Assembly (NCBI GenBank): GCA_023213315.1
Contig: JAKCPI010024954.1
Location: 1-64,000 of the forward strand
DNA from: Euborellia annulipes
Taxonomy: Eukaryota > Arthropoda > Insecta > Dermaptera > Anisolabididae
Length of the DNA: 64,000 nucleotides
Direction: 5' to 3'
Shown here: in pieces, positions 53,688-64,000 of the stretch
How positions within the stretch are numbered: position 1 is the first letter of the stretch
How the letters are laid out: each line of letters opens with the position of its first letter
Notes under the pieces: model-generated
Told to the model about the DNA's origin: nothing
Seen by the model: the letters and a program-made list of their open reading frames with translations, nothing else
Database searches by the model: none
Program-made: the position numbers and the translations under genes

Positions 53688-54179
53688 ATCTTTGAAGTGA
53701 CAGGTGCATACTTGAAAGAAGAAATCTGGGACAAATTAAGGTTGAAATTTCCATTTCCACCCTGTAAAGCGCGAAAGTTTGAAAATATTAAAAATAATTT
53801 TCAATTTTTGTCACATAAATTAGACTTTAAAAGCAAATACATAAAAATATTCAAAATATTCTTTAGCATAAAAAAATAAGGTTGTTTTGGTTAAAAATTA
53901 GTAAAACATGCATTGTGCATGGAATTTCTTCAACAAAAGCATGCTCATAACAAAGAGGGTTATTTCGAATCGAATACTCATGAAATGGATAAATGCAAAG
54001 TTTCAGCTTCTAAACAAACATGCATTTGCATCAACATCGCTCTAGTAATTATAAATATATTTCATATGATATAGGTAAGAATATTTACAAAAGAAAGATA
54101 GAAGAGAGAAGAGGGAGGATGTGTTGAGATAGACAGAGGGAGAGAGGGGAGGGGATCAGGTGTTTGTCATTTCCTATGA
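53688..54179. other. Non-coding, purine-rich towards the right
   Basis: Nothing recognised. Purine-rich GAGAGGGGAGGGGA tract at about 54130-54150. Confidence 0.45.
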
Positions 54180-54375
54180 ATGGTGATGGTGTTAAAGGGC
54201 GCAGCTGAGTCCCCACTTGCGAGAGGCACGTGTGCCACGTGGTTGCTCTCTTTCACTCCCCTCTCCCCTTCCTCGCTTTCTGACTCTCTCACTCCCCCCC
54301 CCCCGTCGCTCTCTCCCCACTCAATGCCATTCATTCCCCTCTACTTGCCAATTCCAAACTCGCTTCAGCAACGAT
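54180..54375. promoter_or_regulatory. GC-richer island with two CACGTG E-boxes
   Basis: CACGTG at 54227-54232 and 54236-54241 (9-bp spacing), CAGCTG at 54202-54207, and a long CT-rich tract (54245-54350). Not repeated in the window. Paired CACGTG sites are typical of bHLH-ZIP binding, but no gene is visible next to them. The plus-strand frame over the CT tract is low-complexity. Confidence 0.35.
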
Positions 54376-54439
54376 TAATATCCCGATTTGTGATTCTTTA
54401 ATTATATTTATATAATACATGAATTGAAATTAAAAATTT

Positions 54440-54657
54440 TACTTCTATTTAAAGTATAGCATTCGTGTGAAAAATTCGATTTCGACATTTTGATGGAAAT
54501 ACAAGTTTTAAGGCTACCTGGGTTAAGTCCGGTCTGTCTGTTATCAATTTAAAGCAGAAATGAGGTAGAAATTTTAAATTTAAGACATGAACATCTTTCG
54601 ATTACCAAAGGTAAGAGAAAGTTGTGTGCTGTGCGACCAGTCACACCAGATTTTTTC
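54440..54657 (+). repeat. XB, deleted internally
   Basis: Diverged left body (GTGAAAAATTCGATTTCGAC) joined to the terminal hairpin (CTTTCGATTACCAAAGGTAA, CAGTCACACCAGATTTTTT). Confidence 0.7.
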
Positions 54658-55199
54658 TTTTAAAATTGAAATCTAATAATAATAAGATCTTTGTTTTATA
54701 AACAATTGCTAAAAGGAAATTCTTCTCAAGGTGCTGCACGAGACACGTACTCAAGAAATATTTCACTTTCTTTAATAAATATAATTTTTTTTTTTACGTA
54801 ATTACGATCTTAAAAAAAAAAAAAAAAAAGAAAACTCGGGTGAAGGTCAAATGATTAAGAATAAAAAAGAAATTATTCCAAGCAATTGTATTTAATAAAC
54901 GAGGTTTTGCAGCGAGATTCTCTCGTTCCCTCAACTCGACCTTGGTGAAAAAAAAAAGATTGCTAATTTGGGAATAAATTTGTCCATCAGAAAAAAATTA
55001 ATGCGGCCTTAATTCCAAGTTACCCACAAAAGCCTTTTTAGAATTGATTCGTAGACATTTTGCGGAGATTGATTAATAATTAATTGTAATTCAAAAAAAA
55101 TATCTCTCTGATGGATGTCATTTAATTTTTTTTTTTAATCTAAAAATGTAAAAATCATTAATATCCAATCTATAATATTTAAATAAAGTGGGGACGAAG
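54658..55199. other. AT-rich non-coding sequence
   Basis: Nothing recognised; A-runs at 54811-54828. Confidence 0.45.
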
Positions 55200-55446
55200 T
55201 CAAAAATAAATTTCGCATATATTAAAAAATTAACGAACAAATAGTTCCGCACTCTTGCAAAAGATGGCAGTCTTGTCTAACACCCGGCATTATTAGATCA
55301 CCTATAAGCCTATTGCCTTTATAAATGATATATAGGCCAAATAATATTTATAAAATATTCATTATTAAAAGATCAACGAAAATCAAACCAAAACATGAGA
55401 TTAAATATAGCCCTGCCATCTTGTCATCTGTTGGCAAATTTTCGTA
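55200..55446 (+). repeat. Diverged copy of the TTAA-flanked MITE family
   Basis: CTTGCAAAAGATGGCAGTCT, ATTAAAAGATCAACGAAAAT and GCCATCTTGTCATCTGTTGG parallel the 19765-21175 element in order but are clearly older. Confidence 0.5.
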
Positions 55447-55449
55447 TTA

Positions 55450-55956
55450 AGGCCGTTTCACACATAGGGCTATCAGGGTACATTGCATGCGATATGACGT
55501 CACTGCAAGCAGAGCCAGCAGTGTGATGCACTCACACGAGACATGCAGCCAGTGAATAAAACTTGAGCTGTCAAAAATTATAACAATACGTATTAATATA
55601 TTCACACGTCTCAGGGGGAGGGGCTTATTCAAACATGATGAGTTTGAAAGTCTAAGGTTGGCGGAAATGGCCGAATGGTTGCCCTCTGGTGGTCGCCTTT
55701 TTTTTTTTATAAAATATTTCAATAAAACGTAAGCTGTCAAAATCAAATAACCTCACTTTTTGGTTAAAGTCAGCCATGTTGAATGACGTGAAAAATCCGA
55801 CTCTGTGATTGGTCGATGCATGGGTTTGGAAAAAAGGCATGCAAAAAAATAGAACATGCCGAATCAGCCAAAAACCCATGCAATCAGACGCTAGGGTCAT
55901 AAATGACGTCATATCGCATACGATATAACAAGAAAACCCTCCGTGTGAAGCGGCCT
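55450..55956. mobile_element. PIF/Harbinger-like MITE
   Basis: 507 bp with inverted ends AGGCCGTTTCACACATAGGG and CCCTCCGTGTGAAGCGGCCT, flanked by TTA on both sides (55447-55449, 55957-55959). The 3-bp TWA-type TSD and GGCC-rich ends suit PIF/Harbinger. Each inner arm contains TGACGTCA (55495-55502, 55904-55911) as part of GCGATATGACGTCA. No transposase. Confidence 0.7.
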
Positions 55957-55959
55957 TTA

Positions 55960-57440
55960 GTTGGGTTCTTTGGCTAAATTTTTAAAAACCCCTAACGCCA
56001 TTATATCGGCAAAAACATGCGAACTCCTGAAGAGCCTTAATTTTTCTATTGTAAATATTTTATTTTAATCTCATAAATATTAGTAATCAATCAATCGATT
56101 AGAAAATTAACAAATTAGAAATTTGATTTTTGTTTTCTTAGAATTGAAAGAAAACAATTTGTTATTAAACTCTTTCCACGTTTCGGTGATTTACTGTCAC
56201 TTTCTTCGATGGAATGCTCTAGAATAATAATAATTTGCCTATTATCTTTTGTTTATTCAAAAATAATGTGACTGAAATTTTTATCGTTCACAATAAAGGC
56301 CTGAATGAGCAGGACGAGCGGGGTGTTAGAAAAAGTCATTAAAAAAAAAATGATTTTATGAATTTTTTAAATTATTTTTAAGTAAAAATCCCGAAATCAT
56401 ATAATTATTTTCAAACAGGAATGAAATGATTAAGAAAAACTATTTAAACAAATGACGGTCAACATTTTGACTGAATGGGAAAACACTTTGCAAATACAGT
56501 CAGTTGTCAGCCATTAAATTGTTCATTTCGTATTTTTTTTTTTCACCTTTCACAAACATCCTGTTAAAAGTAAACTTCCAGCTATCTTCTAAATATTTCA
56601 ATAAAAATTGATCATGTGCTAATTGATTAATGACTAAAAAAAATCTCAATTTTTTCTTAGGTAGAGATATGAAGGGAGGCCTAATGTCTCTCCCTTACTA
56701 AGCAGTTGCCCTTTAGGAGTATAAAAAATTTTTGAATCAATTTTTATTATAAAACCAAATGTGCGTGCGCTCGGTTCCAAAACAATTTTTTTATTATTAC
56801 TCGACTGAAATTTAACGAATAGAGAAATTAAAAATTCCTCTTTTAAATATGGGATATGCAACTCAAACAGTTATAATAAATTAATTGAATTCAAAATTTT
56901 ATAGGTCATAAATCGGTTCCAGGTGGGATTTTTTTTAACCCATTCAACGTTAGATAAATGTTTTTAGTTTTTTTTTTTTTTTTTCTTTTTCTAATATGAA
57001 CTTTTCAATTCGCTGTTCCAGATTCTCTAATTATTGTTATTATCATGCTTTCTCACTACTTTTAAACACTTATTCATTTTAAATAAAAAAAAAAGAACAG
57101 GATTCGACCTTGTAAAAAATTTCAATGTAACTGAGTGGCATTTATTATCATTATGAAACCAGTAGACTAGAAATGTCCAACACAACAAAAAAAAGGATAT
57201 AATTGTTCTATATATATATATATATATATATTTTTTTTAAGAGAAAATTCAAATCAAAGAGAAAGGAAGAGGGGAGGGGGGAGACATTTATTTTGGCACG
57301 ATTCACGAATAAAAGAATTTCTCTACAAATTTCAAAGCCGGAAATTTAAAAGGTGTGGGTGTAGAAGAGGGGGGGGGATATAGAAATTTGACACACATCA
57401 TATTGACTATTAAGTTAAATTTTATTTTAACCCAACTTTT
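55960..57440. other. AT-rich; solitary hammerhead-like motif at 56178-56216
   Basis: Minus strand of 56178-56216: TTCCA, TCGAAGA, AA, GTGA...TCAC, C, GAAAC-GTGG, with TTCCA/TGGAA pairing as stem I; the cleavage triplet would be altered. A (TA)n tract lies at 57211-57230. No gene supported. Confidence 0.4.
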
Positions 57441-57442
57441 AA

Positions 57443-57553
57443 AATCCGGTGGGACTGGTCGCACAGCACACAACATAAAAGAAAAGTTGTGTTCTATGCA
57501 CCAGATTTTTTTGGGTGGACATATTTAGTTTCCGACAGAACGGTACATTAAAA
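57443..57553 (-). repeat. XB terminal hairpin part (left piece of a split copy)
   Basis: AAATCCGGTGGGACTGGTCG ... AAGTTGTGTTCTATGCACCA ... ATATTTAGTTTCCGACAG, continuing at 58266 after two insertions. Confidence 0.75.
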
Positions 57554-58116
57554 ATTTTTATTTTTTTTTTTATTTTCACATTTGACCTCCGGTACAATAC
57601 CATTATGGCCATCATACATACAATATATTAACATATATGTAAGGGGGCTAAATGTGCACATTGTTCAAACTGAAAAACTTGTATATGTTGACATATGTGT
57701 CCTTTTCACCACCGTAGAGCAAACCCGCCAAGTTCACAGGTCTTGGGATCTTCTTCTTCAGCAGCCAATCTTCAAATTCCTTCCTATCCAAGCCGGGGGG
57801 CACGCCAATAACAAGTGATTCAGATCCGCCACCTCGGTCGGATCACATGTACATCCGTCTTCCTTTCTTATAGCAATTCTTTTGAGAAGAGCAGGGAAGG
57901 AACCATAGCCAAACCTCATCCTTGTGAGAGACACATAGAATGCTCTACACATCCTATGTTTAACAAACCAATGGGGGGACCCGACTCTGGGATTTATCAA
58001 TGAATATCGGTAACCTCTAGCCCGAGACGAAACCTCCCACTCTTCCTGCCACTTCTCTACAATCACCTCCTTCAGGTTTGCTAATACGTCACTAACCGGA
58101 GCCGTGCTGTGGGTCC
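57554..58116 (-). pseudogene. Non-LTR retrotransposon (jockey/R1-like) C-terminal fragment, frameshifted
   Basis: The only real coding remnant. Minus-strand reading gives the end of a LINE polyprotein: a Trp-rich 'VIVEKWQEEWEVSSRARGY' segment, a 'RMRFGYGSFPALLKRI' segment, then a C-x-C...D-x-NHLLLACP cysteine/histidine motif (residues roughly 92-111 of the frame that ends at 57758) typical of the region after the RT domain in jockey-, R1- or Tx1-like elements. The frame then shifts: in another frame the protein continues as 'EFEDWLLKKKIPRPVNLAGL' and onward to a stop near 57647. RT and endonuclease are absent (5' truncation). A-rich 3' end and TSD GTACATTAAAA (57543-57553, 58117-58127). The first residues of the predicted frame come from flanking DNA. 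Confidence 0.8.
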
Positions 58117-58137
58117 GTACATTAAAATTCAAGATTT

Positions 58138-58265
58138 TTTTTTTATTTATTTATTTATTTCCCCTTAGCCAGAGGCCAAAGGGTTTAACCCAAATACAAA
58201 TATATATATATACAAGATACATTAATACAAAACATCATAGAAAATAAACAATACAAAAACAGGGT
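58138..58265 (-). repeat. LINE 3'-end fragment with ATAAATAAAT tail
   Basis: 128 bp flanked by AAAATTCAAGATTT (58124-58137, 58266-58279). On the minus strand: GTTAAACCCTTTGGCCTCTG, GCTAAGGGGAAATAAATAAA, A-tail. 3' UTR only. Inserted within ~20 bp of the other LINE. Confidence 0.7.
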
Positions 58266-58640
58266 AAAATTCAAGATTTAAAATTCATAAACATGTGAAA
58301 ATATTTATATTTTGTTACCACGGCAACCATTTTTCCTATTTTTCCTATGAAGTACAAGAGTAAAATGGCCTTCAAACAATTTTGAAAGCAAAATGAGAAT
58401 ATACATTTTAAAGAGTATCTAAAAAATAATTGATTTTTGATTTTTAATCAAAATAGTTGGAGCGAATTTTGAGAAAATCGTAAAAAACTAAAAAAGTACA
58501 TCAGTAAAGTACTAGTACTTTTTGGCCGATTTCGTTTAAAAGCTTATTTTCATGTCCGAGGAGGGTATATATCTTAAATATAAAATTTCAACTTCTTAGC
58601 TCATTTAGTTCTTGAGATATTTTGTTCACAGACACGCCTA
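58266..58640 (-). repeat. XB repeat (right piece of the split copy)
   Basis: X-box with one change (GTTACCACGGCAAC), body blocks, ending at TTGTTCACAGACACG. Continues 57443-57553. Confidence 0.85.
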
Positions 58641-59085
58641 TAACCTGTTGTTACTGATAGTAATATGGACCAGTGGCTTTCAACAGGTTATCGCAATTAA
58701 TGACCGAAACGTCGCCATTTTTATTTTGTTCCTTTATGATTGCTGACATTCTCAAGCTGTTTATTTACTTTTAGGAGACGTAAAATAGAAGGGAGGCAAA
58801 AGAATGCAAAGATTAGAGTGTGGACCTACCGGTTTTTGAAAAGTAGTCGAAGGAGTGTAGCAAATATTGAGTAAATAATTTTAATTTCTGTTTATTTATT
58901 AACTATTTTTCTCTTAGCTCAGTCGGTGAGGGCATCGCTCTTGATAAATTTAAATAAACAAAATGTACTGACCCTTTGGAAGACTTGAGATTGAATTTGA
59001 TATAGAATTAGCTGCTCGCTTACCTAGAAAAAAAAGAAAAAATATTAACTTAAAAGATATTAATATCGTATATTAATCGTAATTT
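58641..59085. other. Degenerate hammerhead-like end and tRNA-like fragment
   Basis: AACCTGTTGTTACTGATAGT, GACCGAAACGTCGCC (58706-58720) keep only part of the hammerhead layout. A tRNA-like TCTTAGCTCAGTCGGTGAGG (58913-58932, A-box-like) has no B box downstream. Confidence 0.4.
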
Positions 59086-59695
59086 AAAAAAAAATCTGGT
59101 CTGACTGTGCTTGTCACACCAGATTTTTCGTGACGACATATATTTAGTTCCCGACAGTACATTTGAATTCAAGATGTAAAATTTATAAGAATGGGAACAA
59201 TATTTATATTTTGTTACCATGGCAACCATTTCTCCTTTTTTTTCAAATGAAGTACAAGAGTAAAGTGGTCTTCAGAAGATTTTAATGGCAAAATGAGAAT
59301 ATACATTTTAAAGAGCATCTAAAAAATAATTGATTTATGATTTAAAAAAAAAATCGTTGGAGCCAATTTTGAGAAAATAGAAAAAAAAACTGAAAAAGTA
59401 CATCAGTAAAGTACTAGTACTCTTTGGCCGATTTTGATTAAAAGCTTATTTTCACGGTCCAGGAGGGCACAAAACTTAAATATAAAATTTCAATCTCGTA
59501 GCTCAATTCCTTCATGCTTAAAATTGAACACACACCCACACACAGACAGACAGATCATGTCGCGAAAACCACTTTTTTGGACTCAGAGATCTTCAAAACG
59601 GGTATATCCATCAAAATCTCGACATCGAATTTTTGACATGAATCCAATACTTTCTCTCTCTTAACATATACATATAGGTAAGAGAAAGTAAAAAA
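59086..59695 (-). repeat. XB repeat, terminal hairpin shortened
   Basis: AAAATCTGGTCTGACTGTGC (hairpin loop deleted), X-box (GTTACCATGGCAAC, 59213-59226), body, CACACA segment, left hairpin to GGTAAGAGAAAGTAAAAA. Confidence 0.9.
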
Positions 59696-59699
59696 ACAA

Positions 59700-60726
59700 A
59701 AAAAAAACAACATTCTATTATGTAAAATACTCACGAATTTAAAACGTTTAGAAAAATGCTTTAAAATGCTTCAGTAGTTTTGGACTAAAGATTCAATGTG
59801 CTCTTTTGAAGCCCCTTAACATTTTACTGAGATGGTTTCTTCCCAGTGAATTTACAATAAAACATCTTTTATTTTTTGTGATTTCTTATACTACTACTTC
59901 TAAAAGATAATTTCGGCAAACTCAATTATTTAGTATTTAATGATAGTTAAGAGATGTACATCAAATTTCCTAAGGCGAGGTTTCTAATTGGCCGATGATA
60001 TATACTTCCACTTGGGAAATCTTTTGCACACACACACATACACTTTACATCTAATTATATTATGATGAGGTGATCGGCGAGCTTTCTCGCATTTATCGTT
60101 TGATCTCGACCAGGACCTGGACCTGGACCAGGACCCCCCAAGGCATCCAGGTGCCAAAAAGTGAGCCCCACCCAAAGGCTACTTGAAATGACATTCAAAC
60201 ATTCCAGGGCAACATTCTGGCGAGGGAGTAGCGGGGGGGAGGGGGGGATAAAAGGATATTTAACTTCCAGTTCTAACTGTTGTTAACTACCTATAAAAAA
60301 TAAAAGGGAGTGTGGCAGTAAATATTTCTTTCATTGAAAAAATAAATGTTTTGGTCACGACCGGAAGACTTGGGTTGATTTAAAAAAATATAAAAATTTT
60401 GTATTTCATAAAAAATTTATTAAGATAAGATCATGAAAGAAATTGAGAGACAAAAAGAGGAAAAAAATATATAAATTTGATTATATAGAGAAATCATCCT
60501 CTATCATATGAATAAATATTTAGTTTATAGATAATAAATTTTCTAAAACAAAAAATACAATATGACCCAAATTTTGGCACTCAAGCGTGCAGACCACTAC
60601 ACCAGGAAATATGTGAGTCCAGTTAGAGTGCTTGCTTGGCCAGGGCCGGGATTCAATTTCACAAACAAGCAATTTAACTGAACTTATATTTCTGAATTTT
60701 TCGGATCTTATAATACTCCAAGCTAT
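59700..60726. other. Mostly AT-rich non-coding
   Basis: No gene. A short tandem of GACCTGGACCAGG-type hexamers lies at 60105-60135 and a GCGGGGGGGAGG tract at 60229-60247. Confidence 0.45.
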
Positions 60727-60952
60727 CTTCTTCTTCTTCTTTCTTTGCCTTATTATTCCCGCAGTGCGGGGTCGGCGGAATTTGGGTTTTCGCGACCGGA
60801 AAGGAATAGTACAGGCCGACCCGACGCACTGTCTGACGCCTGTTGAAAATATAGAAGGGAAGAGACTGACGTGCAAAGATTAGAAGTACTGTCAGTCCCA
60901 GCTAGGGCAGCTCGTGGTCGCCATCCACGTACCCACAAGACGTGGGCCCCTG
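60727..60952 (-). repeat. SINE-G, full copy
   Basis: (CTT)n, GCAGTGCGGGGTCGGCGG, GGCCGACCCGACGCACTGTC, GGGCAGCTCGTGGTCGCCAT, CCCTGAGCTAT. Short flanking repeat AGCTAT at 60721-60726 and 60953-60958. Confidence 0.75.
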
Positions 60953-61087
60953 AGCTATAATAATGGCAGCTATACAAAGTGGAAAACCTGGGTATGAGTT
61001 CGAAAATTCTTTTTCTACTGACCGATATCTATTTAGTTTCTTTTTCCTATATGCCAGTATGTTAATATAAAACTATTCATATATTAT

Positions 61088-61222
61088 TAAAAATCTGGAG
61101 TGACTGATCGCACATAACTTTCTTTTAGCTTCGGTAATCGAAAGTTGTGTTCTGTGCTTGTCACACCAGATTTTTCGTGTCGACATATATTTAGTTTCCG
61201 CCAATATATTAGAATCCAAGAA
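61088..61222 (-). repeat. XB terminal part (left piece of a split copy)
   Basis: AAAAATCTGGAGTGACTGAT ... GTGCTTGTCACACCAGATTT ... TTTAGTTTCCGCCAATATAT; resumes at 61645. Confidence 0.75.
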
Positions 61223-61644
61223 TTTTTTTTTTTTTTTATTCACCATTGCTGTTGGCCGCAGGTCATCCCGCCAGTTTACATTCCTACAACCATATTATAA
61301 TATGAATAAATAACATACATAAAATACATAAATAGAAAAAAAGATTACTACAAATGCCACAATCAAAATTAATACATAGAAAAAACATTCATACAAAAAA
61401 GGCAAACAAAATCAAACACATAGAAAAAAAAAAAAAAAAAACGTTTCTACCAATAACACAATCAAAATAAGTACATAGAATCCTGGGTTCGCTTCCCGTC
61501 CCAAGCGAGAAAAATTTATTTCATTTTATTTGACTACAAATCATTTGAAATAAATAGGAATGGGGTCTAAATGGCCTTAGTTGTCGAAAAAGACCTTAAA
61601 AAAAAGTGCATAGAAAAACATTCATACAAAAGACAAACAAAATA
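61223..61644. repeat. Insertion in XB: LINE 3'-like tract plus SINE-T2 fragment
   Basis: Poly-T, TTGCTGTTGGCCGCAGGTCA, A-rich repeats (ACATAGAAAAA...), then a T2 piece at 61478-61610 (CCTGGGTTCGCTTCCCGTCC, GGAATGGGGTCTAAATGGCC). No TSD found. Confidence 0.5.
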
Positions 61645-62035
61645 AGGATGTAAAATTTATTTGTATGGGAAAATATTTATATTTTGTTACCATGACAACC
61701 ATTTTTCCTATCCTTCCTATGAAATACAAGAGTAAAGTGGCCTTCAGAAGATTTCAATGGCAAAATGAGAATATACATTTTAAAGAGAATCTAAAAAATA
61801 ATTGATTTTTGAATTGGAGCGAATTTTGAGAAAATCGGAAAAAACTGAAAAAGTACATCAGTAAAGTACTAGTACTCTTTGGTAGATTTTGTTCAAAAGG
61901 TTCGTGTCACGTGCCAGGGAGGTGCTTAACTTAAATATAAAATATCAACCTGCTCGTTCTTTTCGTTCTTTATTTTGTTCACAGACAGACTATGTAGCGA
62001 AAAGCACTTTTTTGGATTCAGGGGACCTCAAAATT
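61645..62035 (-). repeat. XB repeat (right piece of the split copy)
   Basis: X-box with one change (GTTACCATGACAAC, 61687), body blocks to CAGGGGACCTCAAAA. Left end missing. Confidence 0.85.
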
Positions 62036-62190
62036 GAGGGAATCAAAAAAAGTGAGTGGATCTCTTAAAATGGTCTGAGTGTGTCTGTGGACAAAATATC
62101 TCAAGAGCGAAAAGAACTAGGAGGTTGAAATTTAGTAATTAAGTTTGGCACCCCCTTGGCACGTAACACAAAGCCTTTGAACAAAATATT
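62036..62190 (+). repeat. XB middle fragment, opposite strand
   Basis: CTGTGGACAAAATATCTCAA, GGAGGTTGAAATTTAG, CACCCCCTTGGCACGTAACA; joined tail-to-tail with the preceding minus copy. Confidence 0.75.
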
Positions 62191-63304
62191 ATTAATGAAT
62201 TTTCATTGGGAAATAAAAATTATTAATTATTTTTATTAATATACTGTAGAATTTCATTTTTTCCAACATTCCAAAAATAAAGTATTTATTTAATTTAAGT
62301 TGCTTAAACTGGAAAATAATTTTTAAGTAATTATAAGTAGACAGCGTAATTAAGCAGGAAAATAATTTTTATTGCTTATGTAGGTATATAATAAAATTAG
62401 GTCAAATGCCTAGTTTAGTTTACAAGATAAATAAGTGTCTACTAGGCTAAATAAAAATGATTCGTTCTACTTCTAAAATTAGAAAAATAGTAATAAGGGA
62501 ATCAAAAGAGAAATCAAAATCTTGATGGTAGAAGTTATGCAGGCAAATTAATTCCGGTTCTTCTTCTATTTTTTTTTCAATTTTTTATGAGTTTAAAAAA
62601 ACCTTTTCTAAAAAGAGAAAAAAAAATGAAGAAATTTCAATAGAAAAATTAATTAATCAAAAAATCTCGGCATGCTCGTGAATTGTAAAAATTGATTCTA
62701 AAAGTAATTTAGTAGCATTTTTCGGATGAAAATGTAAAAAACTACAATTTTGGGGTAAGAAATCCGATATACGATATTTCACCGATCGAACTCGTTGCGT
62801 TTTTAAGTTGCCGATTTCATATACAGAGATAATTCCCAATTTGCTTTTTTTTTGACCAAAACGTGTGTTTAATCATCAAAATTCCTACGTGAATTATTTG
62901 ACCGATTCAAAAATATTCTATGTACAAATCGTCCATTTCCAAAAGTGCCTGATTGACAAAATTTGAAAAGTTGAGATTTTAATTGATGTTGTTGGCACAA
63001 CTGAAATATACATTTGAAAATAGTTTTCCAGTGAAAAAAGTCCACAAAATTGTATATTTTGGAAAACTGGGGGACATTTTTATAGTGCAGACCTTTCTAC
63101 ACATTTGAATAATGCCCAAAAGTGAGTTGAATATTAAAACAGTTTATTACTGCTATATAGAAAATCCAAGACCTTGTAAATCGTGTTCCTAATTTATTTA
63201 CAGATTGTACATAATTTAACTCTTGATTTTAATAAAATGCAGGTTTTCTCGTTTCCTGAAAATCTGTTCCCGATGCAACTAGACACTTTTGGAAATGGAC
63301 GACT
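62191..63304. other. AT-rich non-coding sequence
   Basis: Nothing recognised. Short frames carry no known domain. Confidence 0.45.
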
Positions 63305-63882
63305 CATATATAGACAGAAAGTATTGGTTTCATGTCGAAAATTCGATGTCGAGATTTTGATGGATATAAACGTTTTAAAAGGTCTCCTGAATCCAAAAAA
63401 GTGCTTTTCGCCACATGGTCTGTCTGTGAACAAAATATCTCAAGAACGAAAATGGCCAAGAGATTGAAATTTTATATCTAAGTTAGGTTCCCCACTGGGA
63501 CGTAACACGAAGCTTTTGAACAAAATCGGCTAGATAGTACTAGTACTTTACTGATGAACTTTTTCAGTTTTTTCGAATTTTCTCAAAATTTGCTGCAACA
63601 ATTTTGATTAAAATTCAAAAATCAAATATTTTTAAGATGCTTTTTAAAATGTATATTTTCATTTTGCTCTCAAAATTGTGTGAAGACCACTTTACTCTTG
63701 TACTTCATAGGAAAGATAGGAGAAATGGTTGACATGGTAACAAAATATAAATATTTTCCAATGTCTATCAATTTTACATCTTGAATTTTAATATACTTAT
63801 CAACGGAAACTAAATATATCTCGGCATTACCGAAGGTAAAAGAAAGTTGTGTGCTGTGCGACCAGTCACACCAGACTTTTTA
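63305..63882 (+). repeat. XB repeat, near full-length, left end eroded
   Basis: AGACAGAAAGTATTGGTTTC, body blocks, X-box with one change (GTTGACATGGTAAC), terminal end CAGTCACACCAGACTTTTT with the hairpin's left half deleted. Confidence 0.85.
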
Positions 63883-64000
63883 TTCTCTCACTTTTTCTCC
63901 TAATCAAAATTTCTCTAAACGCCTCGAAATTGTCCAATTTTCGCAAAGTCACTTACAGTATTTATTTATTTTCTAATAATAATAATAACTTATAGTATTA
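63883..64000. other. AT-rich window end
   Basis: Nothing recognised; short AAT trinucleotide run at 63977-63988. Confidence 0.5.

Noticed and set aside
55652..55912. 86-residue minus-strand frame with a plausible hydrophobic stretch.
   Set aside because: Lies wholly inside a Harbinger-like MITE and has no recognised domain.

Overview
This window looks like AT-rich, non-coding, repeat-saturated DNA from an animal nuclear genome, most likely an invertebrate. I see no complete protein-coding gene and no convincing host exon. Reasons for this reading: long A/T homopolymers, tRNA-derived SINEs with intact A- and B-box-like motifs and target-site duplications (TSDs), and remnants of many eukaryotic transposon classes. 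These include hAT (8-bp TSD), a TTAA-flanked piggyBac-like element, a PIF/Harbinger-like MITE (TTA TSD), pogo/Tigger and mariner-like MITEs (TA), Helitron-like ends, and a non-LTR retrotransposon fragment. The species cannot be named from the sequence.

Four layers make up most of the recognisable content. (1) A dispersed repeat of about 690 bp, called the XB repeat here, occurs in about 30 full or partial copies on both strands. It starts with a short ACTTTCTCT/AGAGAAAGT hairpin, carries an RFX/X-box-like palindrome (GTTGCCATGGTAAC) in its body, and ends in a perfect or near-perfect hairpin of about 90 nt. (2) A tRNA-derived SINE (SINE-T1) has a head with GCGGGTTCGGACCCC-type B box and a GTGTGAGTG-rich tail; related tRNA-headed families (T2, T3) and a separate ~200-bp repeat with a (GAA)n tail (SINE-G) also occur. 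(3) Inverted-repeat elements carry hammerhead-ribozyme-like motifs (CTGAWGA-W-GGYC...GRCC-GAAAC-GTC) at one or both ends, suggesting non-autonomous Penelope-like or retrozyme-like elements. (4) Cut-and-paste MITEs and foldback elements are often nested.

Layout: 1-850 AT-rich sequence ending in a CpG-rich island with a CRE palindrome; 1400-2660 an inverted-repeat/Helitron-like composite with SINEs; 3400-4300 a hammerhead-like end and minisatellite-like sequence; 4475-10630 XB copies, a mariner-like MITE and SINEs; 13100-14560 hAT MITE, Helitron-like element and a tRNA-headed SINE; 15245-15980 a SINE split by an inverted-repeat element with a 13-bp TSD; 19431-21255 a four-level nest (TTAA element, hammerhead-ended element, hAT MITE, inner CAGGGCC element); 21760-29030 hammerhead-type and XB repeats; 33580-34101 paired hammerhead-like ends and a pogo-like MITE; 35062-37495 a hAT-like element holding a 1.7-kb foldback with 160-bp tandem units; 37990-38165 a near-perfect palindrome; 40480-50345 dense XB/SINE mosaics; 52898-53378 the clearest hammerhead-ended element; 54180-54370 a GC-richer island with two CACGTG boxes; 55450-55956 a Harbinger-like MITE; 57554-58265 two LINE insertions inside one XB copy; 59086-63882 more XB copies and SINE-G.

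The only real coding remnant is the C-terminal end of a jockey/R1-like non-LTR retrotransposon polyprotein at 57554-58116 (minus), which is 5'-truncated and frameshifted. All coordinates come from reading by eye; repeat boundaries may be off by a few bases.
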